This document shows, one piece after another, positions 52,921-61,207 of a stretch of DNA of 64,000 bases. Made by a program: the position numbers and the translations under genes. The DNA comes from Solibacillus isronensis. Lineage in GTDB: Bacteria; Bacillota; Bacilli; Bacillales_A; Planococcaceae. The notes below the pieces were generated by a model, which saw only the letters and a program-made list of their open reading frames with translations, searched no databases and was not told where the DNA came from. Numbering within the stretch: position 1 is the first letter of the stretch; each line of letters opens with the position of its first letter. Where the stretch lies: NCBI RefSeq assembly GCF_023715405.1, contig NZ_JAMBOC010000002.1:62001-126000 (forward strand), given 5' to 3'.

Positions 52921-53728
52921 AAAGAAGTTAGAAGTACGATTATTATTGGAAGCAGTTTACACATTATCGGGGTATGATTTCCGAAAGTATAATCAACAAT
53001 CTATATTGCGACGCATTGAACATCGCATGCGACTTAATAATTTTTCATCAATATCACAATTAACCGAATCGATTATATACAATAAAGAATTGTTAAAAGT
53101 GTTGTTGAACGATTTTTCGATTAATGTAACTGAAATGTTCCGGGACCCCTCATTCTTTAGGGCGTTCCGGGAAGAGATTATCCCACAGTTGAAACAGCTT
53201 GATAAAATACGGATATGGCATGCAGGTTGCGCAACGGGTGAAGAAGTTTATTCAATGGCCATCCTTCTGCAGGAAGAAGGTCTGCTGGATCGTACGATGA
53301 TGTATGCGACAGACATGAACGAAGATGTGCTGAAAAAAGCAGCGCATGGTGCCTTCCCTCTTCATAAAATGCAAGCCTATACAAAAAATTATATTTTAGC
53401 TGGCGGAACTGAAAGCTTTTCCCATTACTATAAAACGGATGATAGCTTTGCCACATTTCAACCTTACTTAAGCGAAAATATTATGTTTGCACAGCATAAT
53501 CTGGCGACGGATAAATCATTCCAGGAATTTGATGTTATCATTTGCCGCAATGTGCTCATTTATTTTACACCTGAGCTGCAGCATGAAGTACATCACCTCT
53601 TTTACGATAGCTTAGCAAGAAACGGATATCTTGGCTTAGGAGATAAAGAAACATTGCAGTTCACTCCGCTCGTATCCAAATACCGCACCGTTAACGGTAC
53701 GGAGCGTATCTATCAAAAGAGATTTTAG
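52913..53728 (+). CDS. rsbM: CheR-type protein-glutamate methyltransferase, RsbM-like
   Basis: A 271-residue enzyme, start ATG 52913 overlapping the kinase stop by 8 nt (GGGGAAAG upstream). It has the CheR N-terminal helical domain (YDFRKYNQQSILRRIEHRMRLNNF), the SAM-binding WHAGCATGEEVYSMAILL, YATDMNEDVL, and the catalytic-domain end FDVIICRNVLIYF. No chemotaxis genes adjoin it. In B. cereus RsbM methylates the kinase RsbK and dampens SigB activation, and the overlap with the kinase gene supports that assignment here. An ordinary chemotaxis CheR is the alternative but fits the context less well. Confidence 0.82.
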   Translation: MYRKKLEVRLLLEAVYTLSGYDFRKYNQQSILRRIEHRMRLNNFSSISQLTESIIYNKELLKVLLNDFSINVTEMFRDPSFFRAFREEIIPQLKQLDKIRIWHAGCATGEEVYSMAILLQEEGLLDRTMMYATDMNEDVLKKAAHGAFPLHKMQAYTKNYILAGGTESFSHYYKTDDSFATFQPYLSENIMFAQHNLATDKSFQEFDVIICRNVLIYFTPELQHEVHHLFYDSLARNGYLGLGDKETLQFTPLVSKYRTVNGTERIYQKRF

Positions 53729-53753
53729 TAACTATTTAAATATGTAAAAGTTG

Positions 53754-53792
53754 AAAAAATGGTACATCTAATACGGATGTACCATTTTTTAT
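53754..53792 (+). terminator. Intrinsic terminator of the rsbK-rsbM operon
   Basis: AAAAAATGGTACATC / GATGTACCATTTTTT, 15 bp, 7-nt loop, T-tail; 25 nt after the stop codon. Confidence 0.85.
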
Positions 53793-53811
53793 TTTGGATT
53801 AAACAGCAAAA

Positions 53812-53850
53812 AACTCAATTTTTCTACAAGAGAAAAATTGAGTTCTTTTA
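53812..53850. terminator. Intrinsic terminator of rsbY
   Basis: AACTCAATTTTTCT / AGAAAAATTGAGTT, perfect 14-bp stem and 5-nt loop; the minus strand runs into GTTTTTTGC, the plus strand into CTTTTATTT, so it works both ways. Confidence 0.8.
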
Positions 53851-53864
53851 TTTAAATCCGTTAA

Positions 53865-55001
53865 TTAACTGTTGGCACGCAATAATAGTACACACATATC
53901 ATCTGGCTGATTATGCTGCTGTTCGCCCTTCAGTAAATAGTCGATTGGTGAAGTTTCCGTCGACCAGTGGGTACTTGCAATTTCACATAACTCTTTATCT
54001 GATTCCAGTTCACACGGACCCATTGCTTCCAGAACACCATCTGTAAAGAGGACAATTTGGATAGAAGAATTATATGGTATAACTGCTTTTTCAATTTTGA
54101 TATCTTCCACAAATCCTACCGCATAGCTCGTCGACGTAATCGGTACTGTCTTTTCCCCATCAACTAGTGCATACCCTTTCGGATGACCTGCATTGACGTA
54201 TTCCACTGTCTTTTTCTTCGTATCAATAATAAAATACACACCGGTGAAATAATACAATATATTTTCTTTTTCATTTTGCAGTAAATTCATATAACGATTC
54301 AACTCTGCAATAACAAGCTCTGGGTCGGTCAGCTTTTTAATTGCCTCACGCAAAACAGATGAAATATACATACAAACAAGCGATGCGGACACCCCATGCC
54401 CCATCATATCCAATAACATGACAGCATAGCGGTCTTCATCAAGCTTGTCCCAGTAATATAAATCGCCTGCCAGATTCGATGATGGTAAATAAGAAGCAGT
54501 AATTGAGATATTCGGTTCATGAACAGCTGGGCTTAAAAGACTTTGTTGGACACGGGCTGCCAGATCCAACTCTCTTTGAATAATCTTTTCCTGATTTGTA
54601 TGCCAGTCCAGTTCTTTTTTCAACCTTTTCCCAACACGTATACGGGCTAATAATTCTATTCGATTAATAGGTTTTGTTATGTAATCAATCCCGCCAACAT
54701 CTAAAGCTTCCGACAATTTCACTTTATCTTCAAGTGCCGTTACGAATATCACCTGGATATCTTTCCATTGAGGATTTTGTTTTAAAATACGACAAGCTTC
54801 AATTCCATCCATCTCCGGCATCATAACATCCAATAAAATAACATTAATGTCATAGCACTTAGGAGCATTGGATGGATCTAAGTAGTCAAACATTTCTTTT
54901 GCAGATTGTACGGAAACATACTTCTCATAACCATCACTTTTCAATATTTTTTCAATAACGAAGAGGTTAACTTGGTTATCGTCTACAACAAGAATGGTCA
55001 T
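53865..55001 (-). CDS. rsbY: Response-regulator PP2C phosphatase, RsbY-like
   Basis: A 378-residue two-domain protein. The receiver (1-120) has DD at 7-8, phospho-acceptor Asp58 in ILLDVMMPEMDG and the Lys of ITKPINR. A linker helix (about 125-150) leads to a SpoIIE/RsbU-type PP2C domain (155-375) with metal-binding AGDLYYWD, LLDMMGHGVSASL, LFTDGVLEAM and QPDDMCVLLLR. GAGAGAAGTTG precedes the ATG. In B. cereus RsbY dephosphorylates RsbV-P when activated by RsbK, releasing SigB. rsbV, rsbW and sigB are not in this window. It is convergent with rsbK-rsbM, separated by two terminators. Confidence 0.85.
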   Translation of the reverse strand: MTILVVDDNQVNLFVIEKILKSDGYEKYVSVQSAKEMFDYLDPSNAPKCYDINVILLDVMMPEMDGIEACRILKQNPQWKDIQVIFVTALEDKVKLSEALDVGGIDYITKPINRIELLARIRVGKRLKKELDWHTNQEKIIQRELDLAARVQQSLLSPAVHEPNISITASYLPSSNLAGDLYYWDKLDEDRYAVMLLDMMGHGVSASLVCMYISSVLREAIKKLTDPELVIAELNRYMNLLQNEKENILYYFTGVYFIIDTKKKTVEYVNAGHPKGYALVDGEKTVPITSTSYAVGFVEDIKIEKAVIPYNSSIQIVLFTDGVLEAMGPCELESDKELCEIASTHWSTETSPIDYLLKGEQQHNQPDDMCVLLLRANS

Positions 55002-55459
55002 TACATCAACTTCTCTCTATTTTTTTAGATAAAGCATATAAATTCATTGCCCGTTCCCCATAATTATACAGAAAACAACAGTTAAAAGAAATGCGGAGGC
55101 TTTCTTGTCACATTTTCAGTCTATAAGTCTCATTAGCTATGTACTATGTATAATATAAGTAATTAATAAACCTATTACGAAAGCTCCTGCTAGTCTCTTT
55201 CACTGAGTATAAAAGTAATAAGTAATAACGAATAATTTTCTATGGATTATCCTCATATATGTTTCCCACAAATAACGGATGGGTAAACATATAAGTTATG
55301 TTTATTTTGAGAAATTTTGTATAGAATATTTTTTATTGGGAAATTAGCCAGGGTGTATAATACGTTGAATAATACTTCTCTATATAATCTTATCTATTGC
55401 ATTTGTAAGAGTGTACATATATGATGAGCATAATTATTTAAAGAAAAGGATTCGATTTG
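55002..55459. other. Intergenic region with candidate promoters
   Basis: 458 nt between divergent rsbY and the UPF0316 gene, AT-rich, without a gene. It holds a SigB-like site GTTTCC-N14-GGGTAA (55261-55286, plus strand) and a -10 TATAAT at 55356-55361 (plus strand) with only a weak -35. Confidence 0.45.
55261..55286 (+). promoter_or_regulatory. Candidate SigB-type promoter
   Basis: GTTTCC, 14 nt, GGGTAA; consensus for SigB is GTTTAA-N12-15-GGGTAT. Two mismatches in total. It points away from rsbY toward the UPF0316 gene, about 170 nt distant. Confidence 0.3.
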
Positions 55460-55987
55460 ATGAAAGAAATTTTACTTATTCTATTATTACAACTTCTTTA
55501 CGTTCCTTTATTTACACTGCGTACAATTTTTTTAGTCAAAAATATTACAACGCTCGCTTCAATGATCGGAATCGTTGAAATGCTCATCTATGTGTTTGGT
55601 CTGTCTCTTGTTTTCAGTGGCGACCAAGGTTTTCTTGCAATGGTCGTTTATGCGGTCGGTTTTGGTCTAGGTATTATTATCGGGACTCGCATCGAACAAA
55701 AGCTGGCGATTGGCTATATTTATGTAACGATCAATACGCAAATCCGCAATGAAGAGCTGATCCAAGTTATGAGAAATGAAGGGTTTGCGGTAACAACATA
55801 CGTTGGTGAAGGGCGTGACAGCCAACGTTATAAATATGAAATTTTAACAAAACGGAATCGTGAAAAGGAATTATTTATGCTAGTCCAACATCATGAGCCA
55901 TCCGCGTTTATAATTTCCTATGAACCGAAATCGTTTAAAGGCGGTTTCTTAGTAAAACGAATGAAGCAGCATAAGAAATATAAATAA
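55460..55987 (+). CDS. UPF0316/DUF2179 membrane protein
   Basis: A 175-residue protein starting at ATG 55460 after AAAGGATT. Three transmembrane segments (about 3-20, 32-53, 60-80) carry the family feature FTLRTIFLVKNITTLASMIGIVEMLIYVFGLSLVF. A cytoplasmic DUF2179-like domain (about 85-165) follows, with IYVTINTQIRNEELIQVMRNEGFAVTTYVGEGRDSQRYKYEILTKR. The same cytoplasmic domain occurs in YitT-like proteins. Function unknown. The C-terminus is strongly basic. Confidence 0.85.
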   Translation: MKEILLILLLQLLYVPLFTLRTIFLVKNITTLASMIGIVEMLIYVFGLSLVFSGDQGFLAMVVYAVGFGLGIIIGTRIEQKLAIGYIYVTINTQIRNEELIQVMRNEGFAVTTYVGEGRDSQRYKYEILTKRNREKELFMLVQHHEPSAFIISYEPKSFKGGFLVKRMKQHKKYK

Positions 55988-56040
55988 AAAAGTCCAATGA
56001 AGAAAGTGCCGTACTGTGCTCCCCCTTCATTGGACTTTTT
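55986..56040. terminator. Bidirectional terminator between UPF0316 gene and ATP-grasp gene
   Basis: About 16-bp stem AAAAAGTCCAATGAAG / CTTCATTGGACTTTTT with a 22-nt loop; converging genes on both sides. Confidence 0.8.
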
Positions 56041-56043
56041 ATA

Positions 56044-57000
56044 TTATTTCACTTTTTGAACTGTTACTTTTTCCAGTTCCTGCCCTAAAAACTTAGCAAG
56101 TTGCAGCATTGCATACTTCTCTTCTTTTGCCTCTGCATCCGGGTTGTAGTTCGTATTTGTATTGACATCATACGTAAATATTTCCCCTCTTGCATTGCGG
56201 ATAAATTCAATGCCCGCTACATCAATTCCACTGTCTTTCAGGAAATTCGCATAGTTTTCAAGCAGCTTTGTTTCGTTGTTTTCGACGATTTCAAATTTTG
56301 CACGCTGTTCTTTAGGCTCTTCTCCTACCGGACAGAACAGATCGCCAATTTGGCATACATCTGCTGGACAAAGCTCGAATCCTTCCGACGTATCGACTTG
56401 AACTGAGTAGAAATATTCTCTTCCGATAAATTCAACACGTGTGATGTACGATTCAGGTGATTCAATATATTCCTGGATCAGCACAATTCCATCAACAGGC
56501 TCTTCATAGTCCGGTTTAGCCAAATGCTCTTCCAGTGCAGCGATTGAATAGAACAGCTGAACGCCCAATCCTTTACCTGCACGATTATGCTTCGTAATAA
56601 AAGGTACGATATTCAGTGCTTTTGCCGCTTCAACAATTTGCTGTTTTCCAACAGCCGCAATTGTTTTCGGTGTTTTAATTCCGTGCTTTTCCAGTGCCGT
56701 GTACTGTTTTACTTTACTTAACTCCAGGCGTAGTGCATTGCTGCCATTTAATACTTTTCTTCCGTGGAATTCAAGCCAGTCCAGTACTGCTCCTGTCAGT
56801 TCAGGTGCGTAACGGTGATCACGCGTATGTGATGAGGCACTCATTCGGTTGTAGAATACTCCTTCCGGTGGGGCCTCAGTCAAGTTGACGATCCCCTCGT
56901 CTAAATGCCAAGTTTCATATGGTAAGTTTAATTCTTCTAAACGATTTACTAAGTGACGCGTCCAATCATCATTTTCATGGATTACGTAGATTTTTGCCAT
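56044..57000 (-). CDS. RimK-like ATP-grasp protein (substrate unknown)
   Basis: A 318-residue protein with CGGAGGAATG before the ATG. The order is that of RimK-type ligases: N-terminal domain IYVIHENDDWTRHLVNRLEELNLPYETWHLDEG, EGVFYNRMSASSHTRDHRYAPELTGAVLDWLEFHGRKVLNGSNALRLELSKVKQYTALEKHGIKTPKT, then the ATP-binding FITKHNRAGKGLGVQLF and IVLIQEYIES, and metal residues in GIEFIRNARGEIFTYDVNTNTNYN. These enzymes add amino acids to a carboxyl group. The pattern VNTNTNYN is known in an alpha-L-glutamate-ligase-like family. Monocistronic; substrate unknown. Confidence 0.8.
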   Translation of the reverse strand: MAKIYVIHENDDWTRHLVNRLEELNLPYETWHLDEGIVNLTEAPPEGVFYNRMSASSHTRDHRYAPELTGAVLDWLEFHGRKVLNGSNALRLELSKVKQYTALEKHGIKTPKTIAAVGKQQIVEAAKALNIVPFITKHNRAGKGLGVQLFYSIAALEEHLAKPDYEEPVDGIVLIQEYIESPESYITRVEFIGREYFYSVQVDTSEGFELCPADVCQIGDLFCPVGEEPKEQRAKFEIVENNETKLLENYANFLKDSGIDVAGIEFIRNARGEIFTYDVNTNTNYNPDAEAKEEKYAMLQLAKFLGQELEKVTVQKVK

Positions 57001-57138
57001 CTGTCATTCCTCCGATATGTTGCAAGCTTTTACACAGAATTTTTCAACTTTAAAGATTATACTTCCATCATACATTAATCCATATGAAATTAGTATGATT
57101 TGTTACCCGGTTGTTAATAAAACTTCATTAGAAAATAA

Positions 57139-57176
57139 TAAAAGAACACCATAGCGTTAACTAAGGCGTTCTTTTA
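57139..57176 (-). terminator. Intrinsic terminator of the diguanylate cyclase gene
   Basis: Minus-strand AAAAGAACGCC / GGTGTTCTTTT (11 bp with one G-U), 14-nt loop, T-rich tail; it overlaps the stop codon. Confidence 0.7.
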
Positions 57177-58877
57177 ACGTGAATACTCTGCTACTTTATT
57201 GCGTCCTGCCTGTTTGGCTCCGATATAAAGGGCACGGTCAGCGTTACGTAAAAGCCCTTTCGTTTCATCCGTATCATCCGGCACATTCGAAACGCCGATG
57301 CTCACTGTAATAAATACTAGCTCTTTCTGACCCTCTTCGGCCAAATCGGATTCAATTAAAAATGGTGTTACTTCTACACATTGACGAATTTCTTCACCTA
57401 ATTGGACTGCCTCTTCCTTCGTCATATGCGGTAGAAGCATGACAAATTCTTCTCCCCCATACCTTGCCAAAACCGATTCTTCCGGAACAAAGTTTTCCAG
57501 TAGTTTAGCAAAATTTTGAAGGATAATATTACCCGCATGATGGCCATACGTATCATTAATGCGTTTAAAATAATCGATATCCATCATTAACAATGAGAAC
57601 TGCAGATGGGGGTTCGCTATAATCCGCTCCTGCTCCATCACTAGCCTTTTATCTAAATAATGATAATTATATAAACCTGTTAATGCACATGTCTCACTTT
57701 TCTCTACTGCCGCGCTGAAATACTTCGCTTTTTCCAGCGATACAGCAAAATACGTCGACAGTAAGTGAACGATATCCATCTGGTACTTTTCGAAAGCGTT
57801 CTTTTTGCGTGCCGTTAAAATCAATGTTCCTTCCGTCTTTTGATTACGGTGTATTGGAACAATCATGACACTATTCATATCAAAAGGAATAAAATCCGGA
57901 GCATCCTTTTCCCATTCTTTCGCACTGGAGAACACTTTTTTGTCTTCTGTCTGGAAGCAAATATGAATAAAGGAATCTCGGATTGAATCGGAATCTGCTT
58001 GAATTTCGATATCCTTTCCATCTACTCTTGCACGCAAAATCACATATTTCCCTTGAATATGATCGACAAGATACATCGCATCATGGGCAAAGAGCTGACC
58101 AACCCGGTGCATAAACAGTTCAATAATTTGCTGTGCGCTTAATCGATCTGCCAGCTCATGACCAAACTCACTTGCTTTACTGAGCGAATAGTTGACGCGT
58201 TCCGAAATATTGTACATTTTTGCAATAAACGTTACCGCAAAAAAAGGAATGCCTAGCAGGAAAATCGCCGGTGCTCCAATTCCATTAATCAGGATAACTA
58301 ATGTAACCGCAAACGGGATCGTAATAGTCGCACTGCCATAATCCCATAATATATGTTCACTGAAAAACTTTTCATCTTCTCCTGTAAAACGGTCACGCAC
58401 ATACAAAATCGTATGATTGATAAACAAATGCAATACGACAAATACTGTTCCGTAAACCAGTAAGTGCGTTAAATTCGTGTTCCCTACTTCAAACCCCGCT
58501 AAATGTACAATGCCAGCAGCGAAAAACGACGTATAGGCAAACATCCACGAAGTAAAAATAATCCGGTAAAATGCATCTTTATGATTTCTCATCTGGTAAA
58601 TAATCGGCAAAATACTTAACTGGACGATAAGCATTTCTGCCCCGACACCGTACAGCAAAAAGGCTGCCAATGTCACCCATTGAGAAAGAATAATCGTCGT
58701 ATTCCCGATTTGGAAAGGAATCGCTGTTGTTATGAGTGCGAAAATAGTCAGATACACGAAAATTTCCCAGTCGATTGGCTGACTTGGAAACAGAAAATAT
58801 AAACCGTACATGAGGGGTAGCCCTGTAGCTAACCAAAGCAATAATACATTCTGTTTTGTTCTTTGATTAAATTCCAT
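57174..58877 (-). CDS. Membrane-bound GAF-GGDEF diguanylate cyclase
   Basis: A 567-residue protein. The N-terminal half (about 12-215) has some 7-8 hydrophobic helices of the MASE/5TM type, then a GAF domain (about 240-385) and a GGDEF domain (about 400-560). The active-site motif is GGEEF (474-478), LTGLYNYHYLDKRL marks the domain start, and DIDYFKRINDTYGHHAGN is the metal/substrate region, so catalysis of c-di-GMP synthesis from two GTP is expected. The inhibitory RxxD site is absent before GGEEF, so product inhibition there is not expected. GGTGGGGGGG precedes the ATG. Confidence 0.88.
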   Translation of the reverse strand: MEFNQRTKQNVLLLWLATGLPLMYGLYFLFPSQPIDWEIFVYLTIFALITTAIPFQIGNTTIILSQWVTLAAFLLYGVGAEMLIVQLSILPIIYQMRNHKDAFYRIIFTSWMFAYTSFFAAGIVHLAGFEVGNTNLTHLLVYGTVFVVLHLFINHTILYVRDRFTGEDEKFFSEHILWDYGSATITIPFAVTLVILINGIGAPAIFLLGIPFFAVTFIAKMYNISERVNYSLSKASEFGHELADRLSAQQIIELFMHRVGQLFAHDAMYLVDHIQGKYVILRARVDGKDIEIQADSDSIRDSFIHICFQTEDKKVFSSAKEWEKDAPDFIPFDMNSVMIVPIHRNQKTEGTLILTARKKNAFEKYQMDIVHLLSTYFAVSLEKAKYFSAAVEKSETCALTGLYNYHYLDKRLVMEQERIIANPHLQFSLLMMDIDYFKRINDTYGHHAGNIILQNFAKLLENFVPEESVLARYGGEEFVMLLPHMTKEEAVQLGEEIRQCVEVTPFLIESDLAEEGQKELVFITVSIGVSNVPDDTDETKGLLRNADRALYIGAKQAGRNKVAEYSR

Positions 58878-59095
58878 ACCGGCCCCCCCACCACTTTAAC
58901 TGAAATGTCTGACAACTATTAGTATATCATGACTACTAAGGAATGTAGCATGTTTTAGTTCCTAATTTTTTGTTTCTATTATCCTAATAAATAGAGAATT
59001 GATAGGTTTTTAGCTTTACCGTACTGTAAAATAATAACATAATTATACAATTTTTCAATAATATTATTTGAAATAACACAAAAAATGTAAATCTT

Positions 59096-59617
59096 TTATT
59101 TAGACCGTTGGATTACTTTTTCTACATTGTTCCATACATAAATCTCTTCATTTACTGTCTTACCTGCTATATTTAATTGAACCGTTTTAACATACTCAGC
59201 TCCATAATATTGATAAAACAGTCTTGTTTTATTATCTGCTAATACATCCACATATATTTTCTGATAGCCCTGCTCTAAAAAGGTACTCATAATTTGATTC
59301 AATAGTTTTTTCCCGACGCTTTTGCCTTGCCATTCTTCAAGTAAATAAATCGATGTTAAATCGCTTGCTCCTGCCTCTTTATTTGTATTACGTGTGCCCC
59401 CTGTGACAAAACCAATAATTTCTCCCTCATTTTCTGCAACGAAGATTGTATTAGTTTTATCTGAAATATTGTTTTCCCAAAGTTTTGTGCGTTGCGCATA
59501 GCTGAGCCCATCCAGAAAGCTCTGTGGAATAATTCCCTTATATGTAGTCCGCCAACTATCAACATGGACTTTGGCTATCCCAGTGGCATCACTTATATTT
59601 GCTTTGCGAATAATCAT
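59096..59617 (-). CDS. GNAT-family N-acetyltransferase encoded behind hisS
   Basis: A 173-residue acetyltransferase. The N-terminal IRKANISDATGIAKVHVDSWRTTYKGIIPQSFLDGL and acetyl-CoA loop IYLLEEWQGKSVGKKLLNQIM, followed by VLADNKTRLFYQYYGAEYV, are typical of the family. AGGAAGGGAAGAG precedes the ATG. It starts 20 nt after the histidyl-tRNA synthetase stop, so it is co-transcribed from the leader-controlled promoter. Substrate unknown. Because MccE-like GNATs detoxify aminoacyl-adenylate antibiotics, and the partner is a tRNA synthetase, a detoxification role can be proposed (inference only). Confidence 0.85.
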   Translation of the reverse strand: MIIRKANISDATGIAKVHVDSWRTTYKGIIPQSFLDGLSYAQRTKLWENNISDKTNTIFVAENEGEIIGFVTGGTRNTNKEAGASDLTSIYLLEEWQGKSVGKKLLNQIMSTFLEQGYQKIYVDVLADNKTRLFYQYYGAEYVKTVQLNIAGKTVNEEIYVWNNVEKVIQRSK

Positions 59618-59637
59618 CCCGTCTCTTCCCTTCCTAT

Positions 59638-60906
59638 TTAAAATATTTCAAATTGCTCAATGTCACCTGTTTTCATATCTTTCAGCTCATATCGTCCGCG
59701 TTGAATTTCATTTTCCCCTAAAATAACTACTTTCCGGATATTTTCACGATTTGCTTTTTCCATTGCTTTTCGCAATTTCTTCCCACTTAATTCAACTTCT
59801 ACACGATTTCCTTGCTGACGTAATTGCCAAGCTATACGCAGGGCTTCCTTTTCCTTATTTAATGGAATAATATAAATATCCACCAACGATTGGTTGGCAT
59901 TATTTTCTCTTTGCTCCATCGCTGTATATATAACGTCTAAACCAAATGAAATGCCGACAGTAGAAATTTTCTCCTCTGAACCGATCAATCCTCCAATGGC
60001 ATTATCGTAACGACCGCCGCCTCCAATACTTGATTTAATGGCACCATCTTTTAGAAACAGCTCATAAATCGTTCCTGTATAGATTTCCAGACCACGTGCT
60101 AAAAATGGATTAAACACACAACTTTCACCGACATTTAAAACTTGTAAATAATCTAGCAGCTCGACTAATTCTTCATATCCTTGCTTAATTAATTCATTCT
60201 CCATTCGGTACTGTTCAAAATATGCCAGTGTCGGATTAGCATTTAAAAACTGCTTAATAAACTCAATTGTGGAAGGTAAAAGGTTCTGTTCTTCCAATTC
60301 TTTCAGTAAAGTGATTTGATCGATTTTCTCCATCTTATCAAGTATAAGAATGACGCTGTTTATTTTTGTTTGAGGGACTTCAAAAAATTGCAGTAACCCT
60401 GCCAATAGCTTACGGTTATTGAATTGAATCACCATTTCAATATTCAACTTGTTAAAAGCATCGATTGTCATCATCATCAATTCAGCTTCTGCGGACTGGG
60501 ATTCTATGCCGACAACATCCACATCGCATTGAGTGAACTCTCTAAACCTTCCTGCTTTAATCGGTCCATCCCGGAAGACTTTCCCGATTTCGTAGCGCTT
60601 AAAGGGCATTGATAATTGTGGGTTCATCGCAATTACTTTTGCAAAAGGTATCGTTAAATCATAACGAAGTGCTAAATCACGTTCCCCACGATCTGTTAAT
60701 GTGTACATTTCTTTTAAAATTTCTGCCCCACCTGCATATTTGGAAGCCATTAGCTTTGTATAATTTAATATCGGTGTCTCCAATGGCTTGCATCCATACA
60801 ATATAAACGTATCTTCTAATGTGCGCCGTATGTTGCGTCTGATGACTTCCTGGCTTGGTAAATAATCCTGTGTTCCTCTTACGTTTTGATAGTCCATTTT
60901 TTTCAT
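59638..60906 (-). CDS. hisS: Histidyl-tRNA synthetase (stand-alone, leader-controlled)
   Basis: A 422-residue class II synthetase. Start ATG 60906 has AGGAGG seven nt upstream; the longer frame would begin inside the terminator stem. N-terminal RGTQDYLPSQ, motif 1 region LETPILNYTKLMASKYAGG, TDRGERDLALRYDLTIPFAKVIA, motif 2 FRDGPIKAGRFREFTQCDVDVVG, the His-specific ARGLEIYTGTIYELF and motif 3 SIGGGGRYDNAIGGLIG are all present. A C-terminal anticodon-binding domain follows (VDIYIIPLNKEKEAL). It charges tRNA-His. It is not next to aspS or a T-box, the usual context of the housekeeping gene in Firmicutes. It may therefore be a second copy, which cannot be decided from one window. Confidence 0.92.
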   Translation of the reverse strand: MKKMDYQNVRGTQDYLPSQEVIRRNIRRTLEDTFILYGCKPLETPILNYTKLMASKYAGGAEILKEMYTLTDRGERDLALRYDLTIPFAKVIAMNPQLSMPFKRYEIGKVFRDGPIKAGRFREFTQCDVDVVGIESQSAEAELMMMTIDAFNKLNIEMVIQFNNRKLLAGLLQFFEVPQTKINSVILILDKMEKIDQITLLKELEEQNLLPSTIEFIKQFLNANPTLAYFEQYRMENELIKQGYEELVELLDYLQVLNVGESCVFNPFLARGLEIYTGTIYELFLKDGAIKSSIGGGGRYDNAIGGLIGSEEKISTVGISFGLDVIYTAMEQRENNANQSLVDIYIIPLNKEKEALRIAWQLRQQGNRVEVELSGKKLRKAMEKANRENIRKVVILGENEIQRGRYELKDMKTGDIEQFEIF

Positions 60907-60930
60907 ACAAATCCTCCTATTTTTGAGAAA

Positions 60931-61025
60931 TAAAAAAATCGTATAATGATAAAGCTCCAAAACGGCTTTATTATACGATTCAATGCGAAAAAGTCTTCCT
61001 ATTCATTATTAAAAATCTAATAAAG
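60931..61025 (-). promoter_or_regulatory. Attenuator: terminator with competing antiterminator arm before hisS
   Basis: Minus-strand terminator: AATCGTATAAT (60970-60980) pairs with ATTATACGATT (60937-60947). An inner AAAGC/GCTTT pair lies within it, there is a 3-nt bulge, and seven T follow (60932-60938). An upstream segment CTTTATTAGATT (61014-61025) can pair with the first terminator arm: CTTTATTA with TAATAAAG (8 bp), plus GATT with AATC after a 3-nt bulge. This prevents termination. The segment begins just past the leader stop codon. Confidence 0.65.
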
Positions 61026-61034
61026 ATAGCAAGA

Positions 61035-61094
61035 CTACTTAGTATGAAGATGTAATTGTGTAAACTGCTGCTGAGTATAAATGAACCCTTTCAT
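61035..61094 (-). CDS. 19-residue leader peptide of the hisS operon
   Basis: Sequence MKGFIYTQQQFTQLHLHTK, then TAG. AAGGGGG lies 8 nt before the ATG, as good as any site in the window. His codons are 15 and 17, close to the end, and four Gln codons come before. The stop codon is 9 nt before the antiterminator segment, so a ribosome finishing the peptide would cover that segment, while one stalled at the His codons would leave it free. Confidence 0.6.
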   Translation of the reverse strand: MKGFIYTQQQFTQLHLHTK

Positions 61095-61120
61095 AAAATT
61101 TCCCCCTTTTTAATTACTAC

Positions 61121-61150
61121 ACTATACTGCATGCTTCCAGATTGTGTCAA
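61121..61150 (-). promoter_or_regulatory. Sigma-A promoter of the hisS leader
   Basis: TTGACA (61145-61150), 18 nt, TATAGT (61121-61126) on the minus strand. A start near 61114 would give a leader RNA of about 185 nt ending at the terminator. Confidence 0.7.
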
Positions 61151-61207
61151 CATAAGTTTCAGAATTTTCTTTTTATAGTTGGAGAAGTACTCATCTAATT
61201 TGAGGTG

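Noticed and set aside
60907..61114. T-box riboswitch upstream of hisS
   Set aside because: No T-box antiterminator sequence or specifier-loop architecture was found, and the leader of about 185 nt contains a translated-looking ORF instead.
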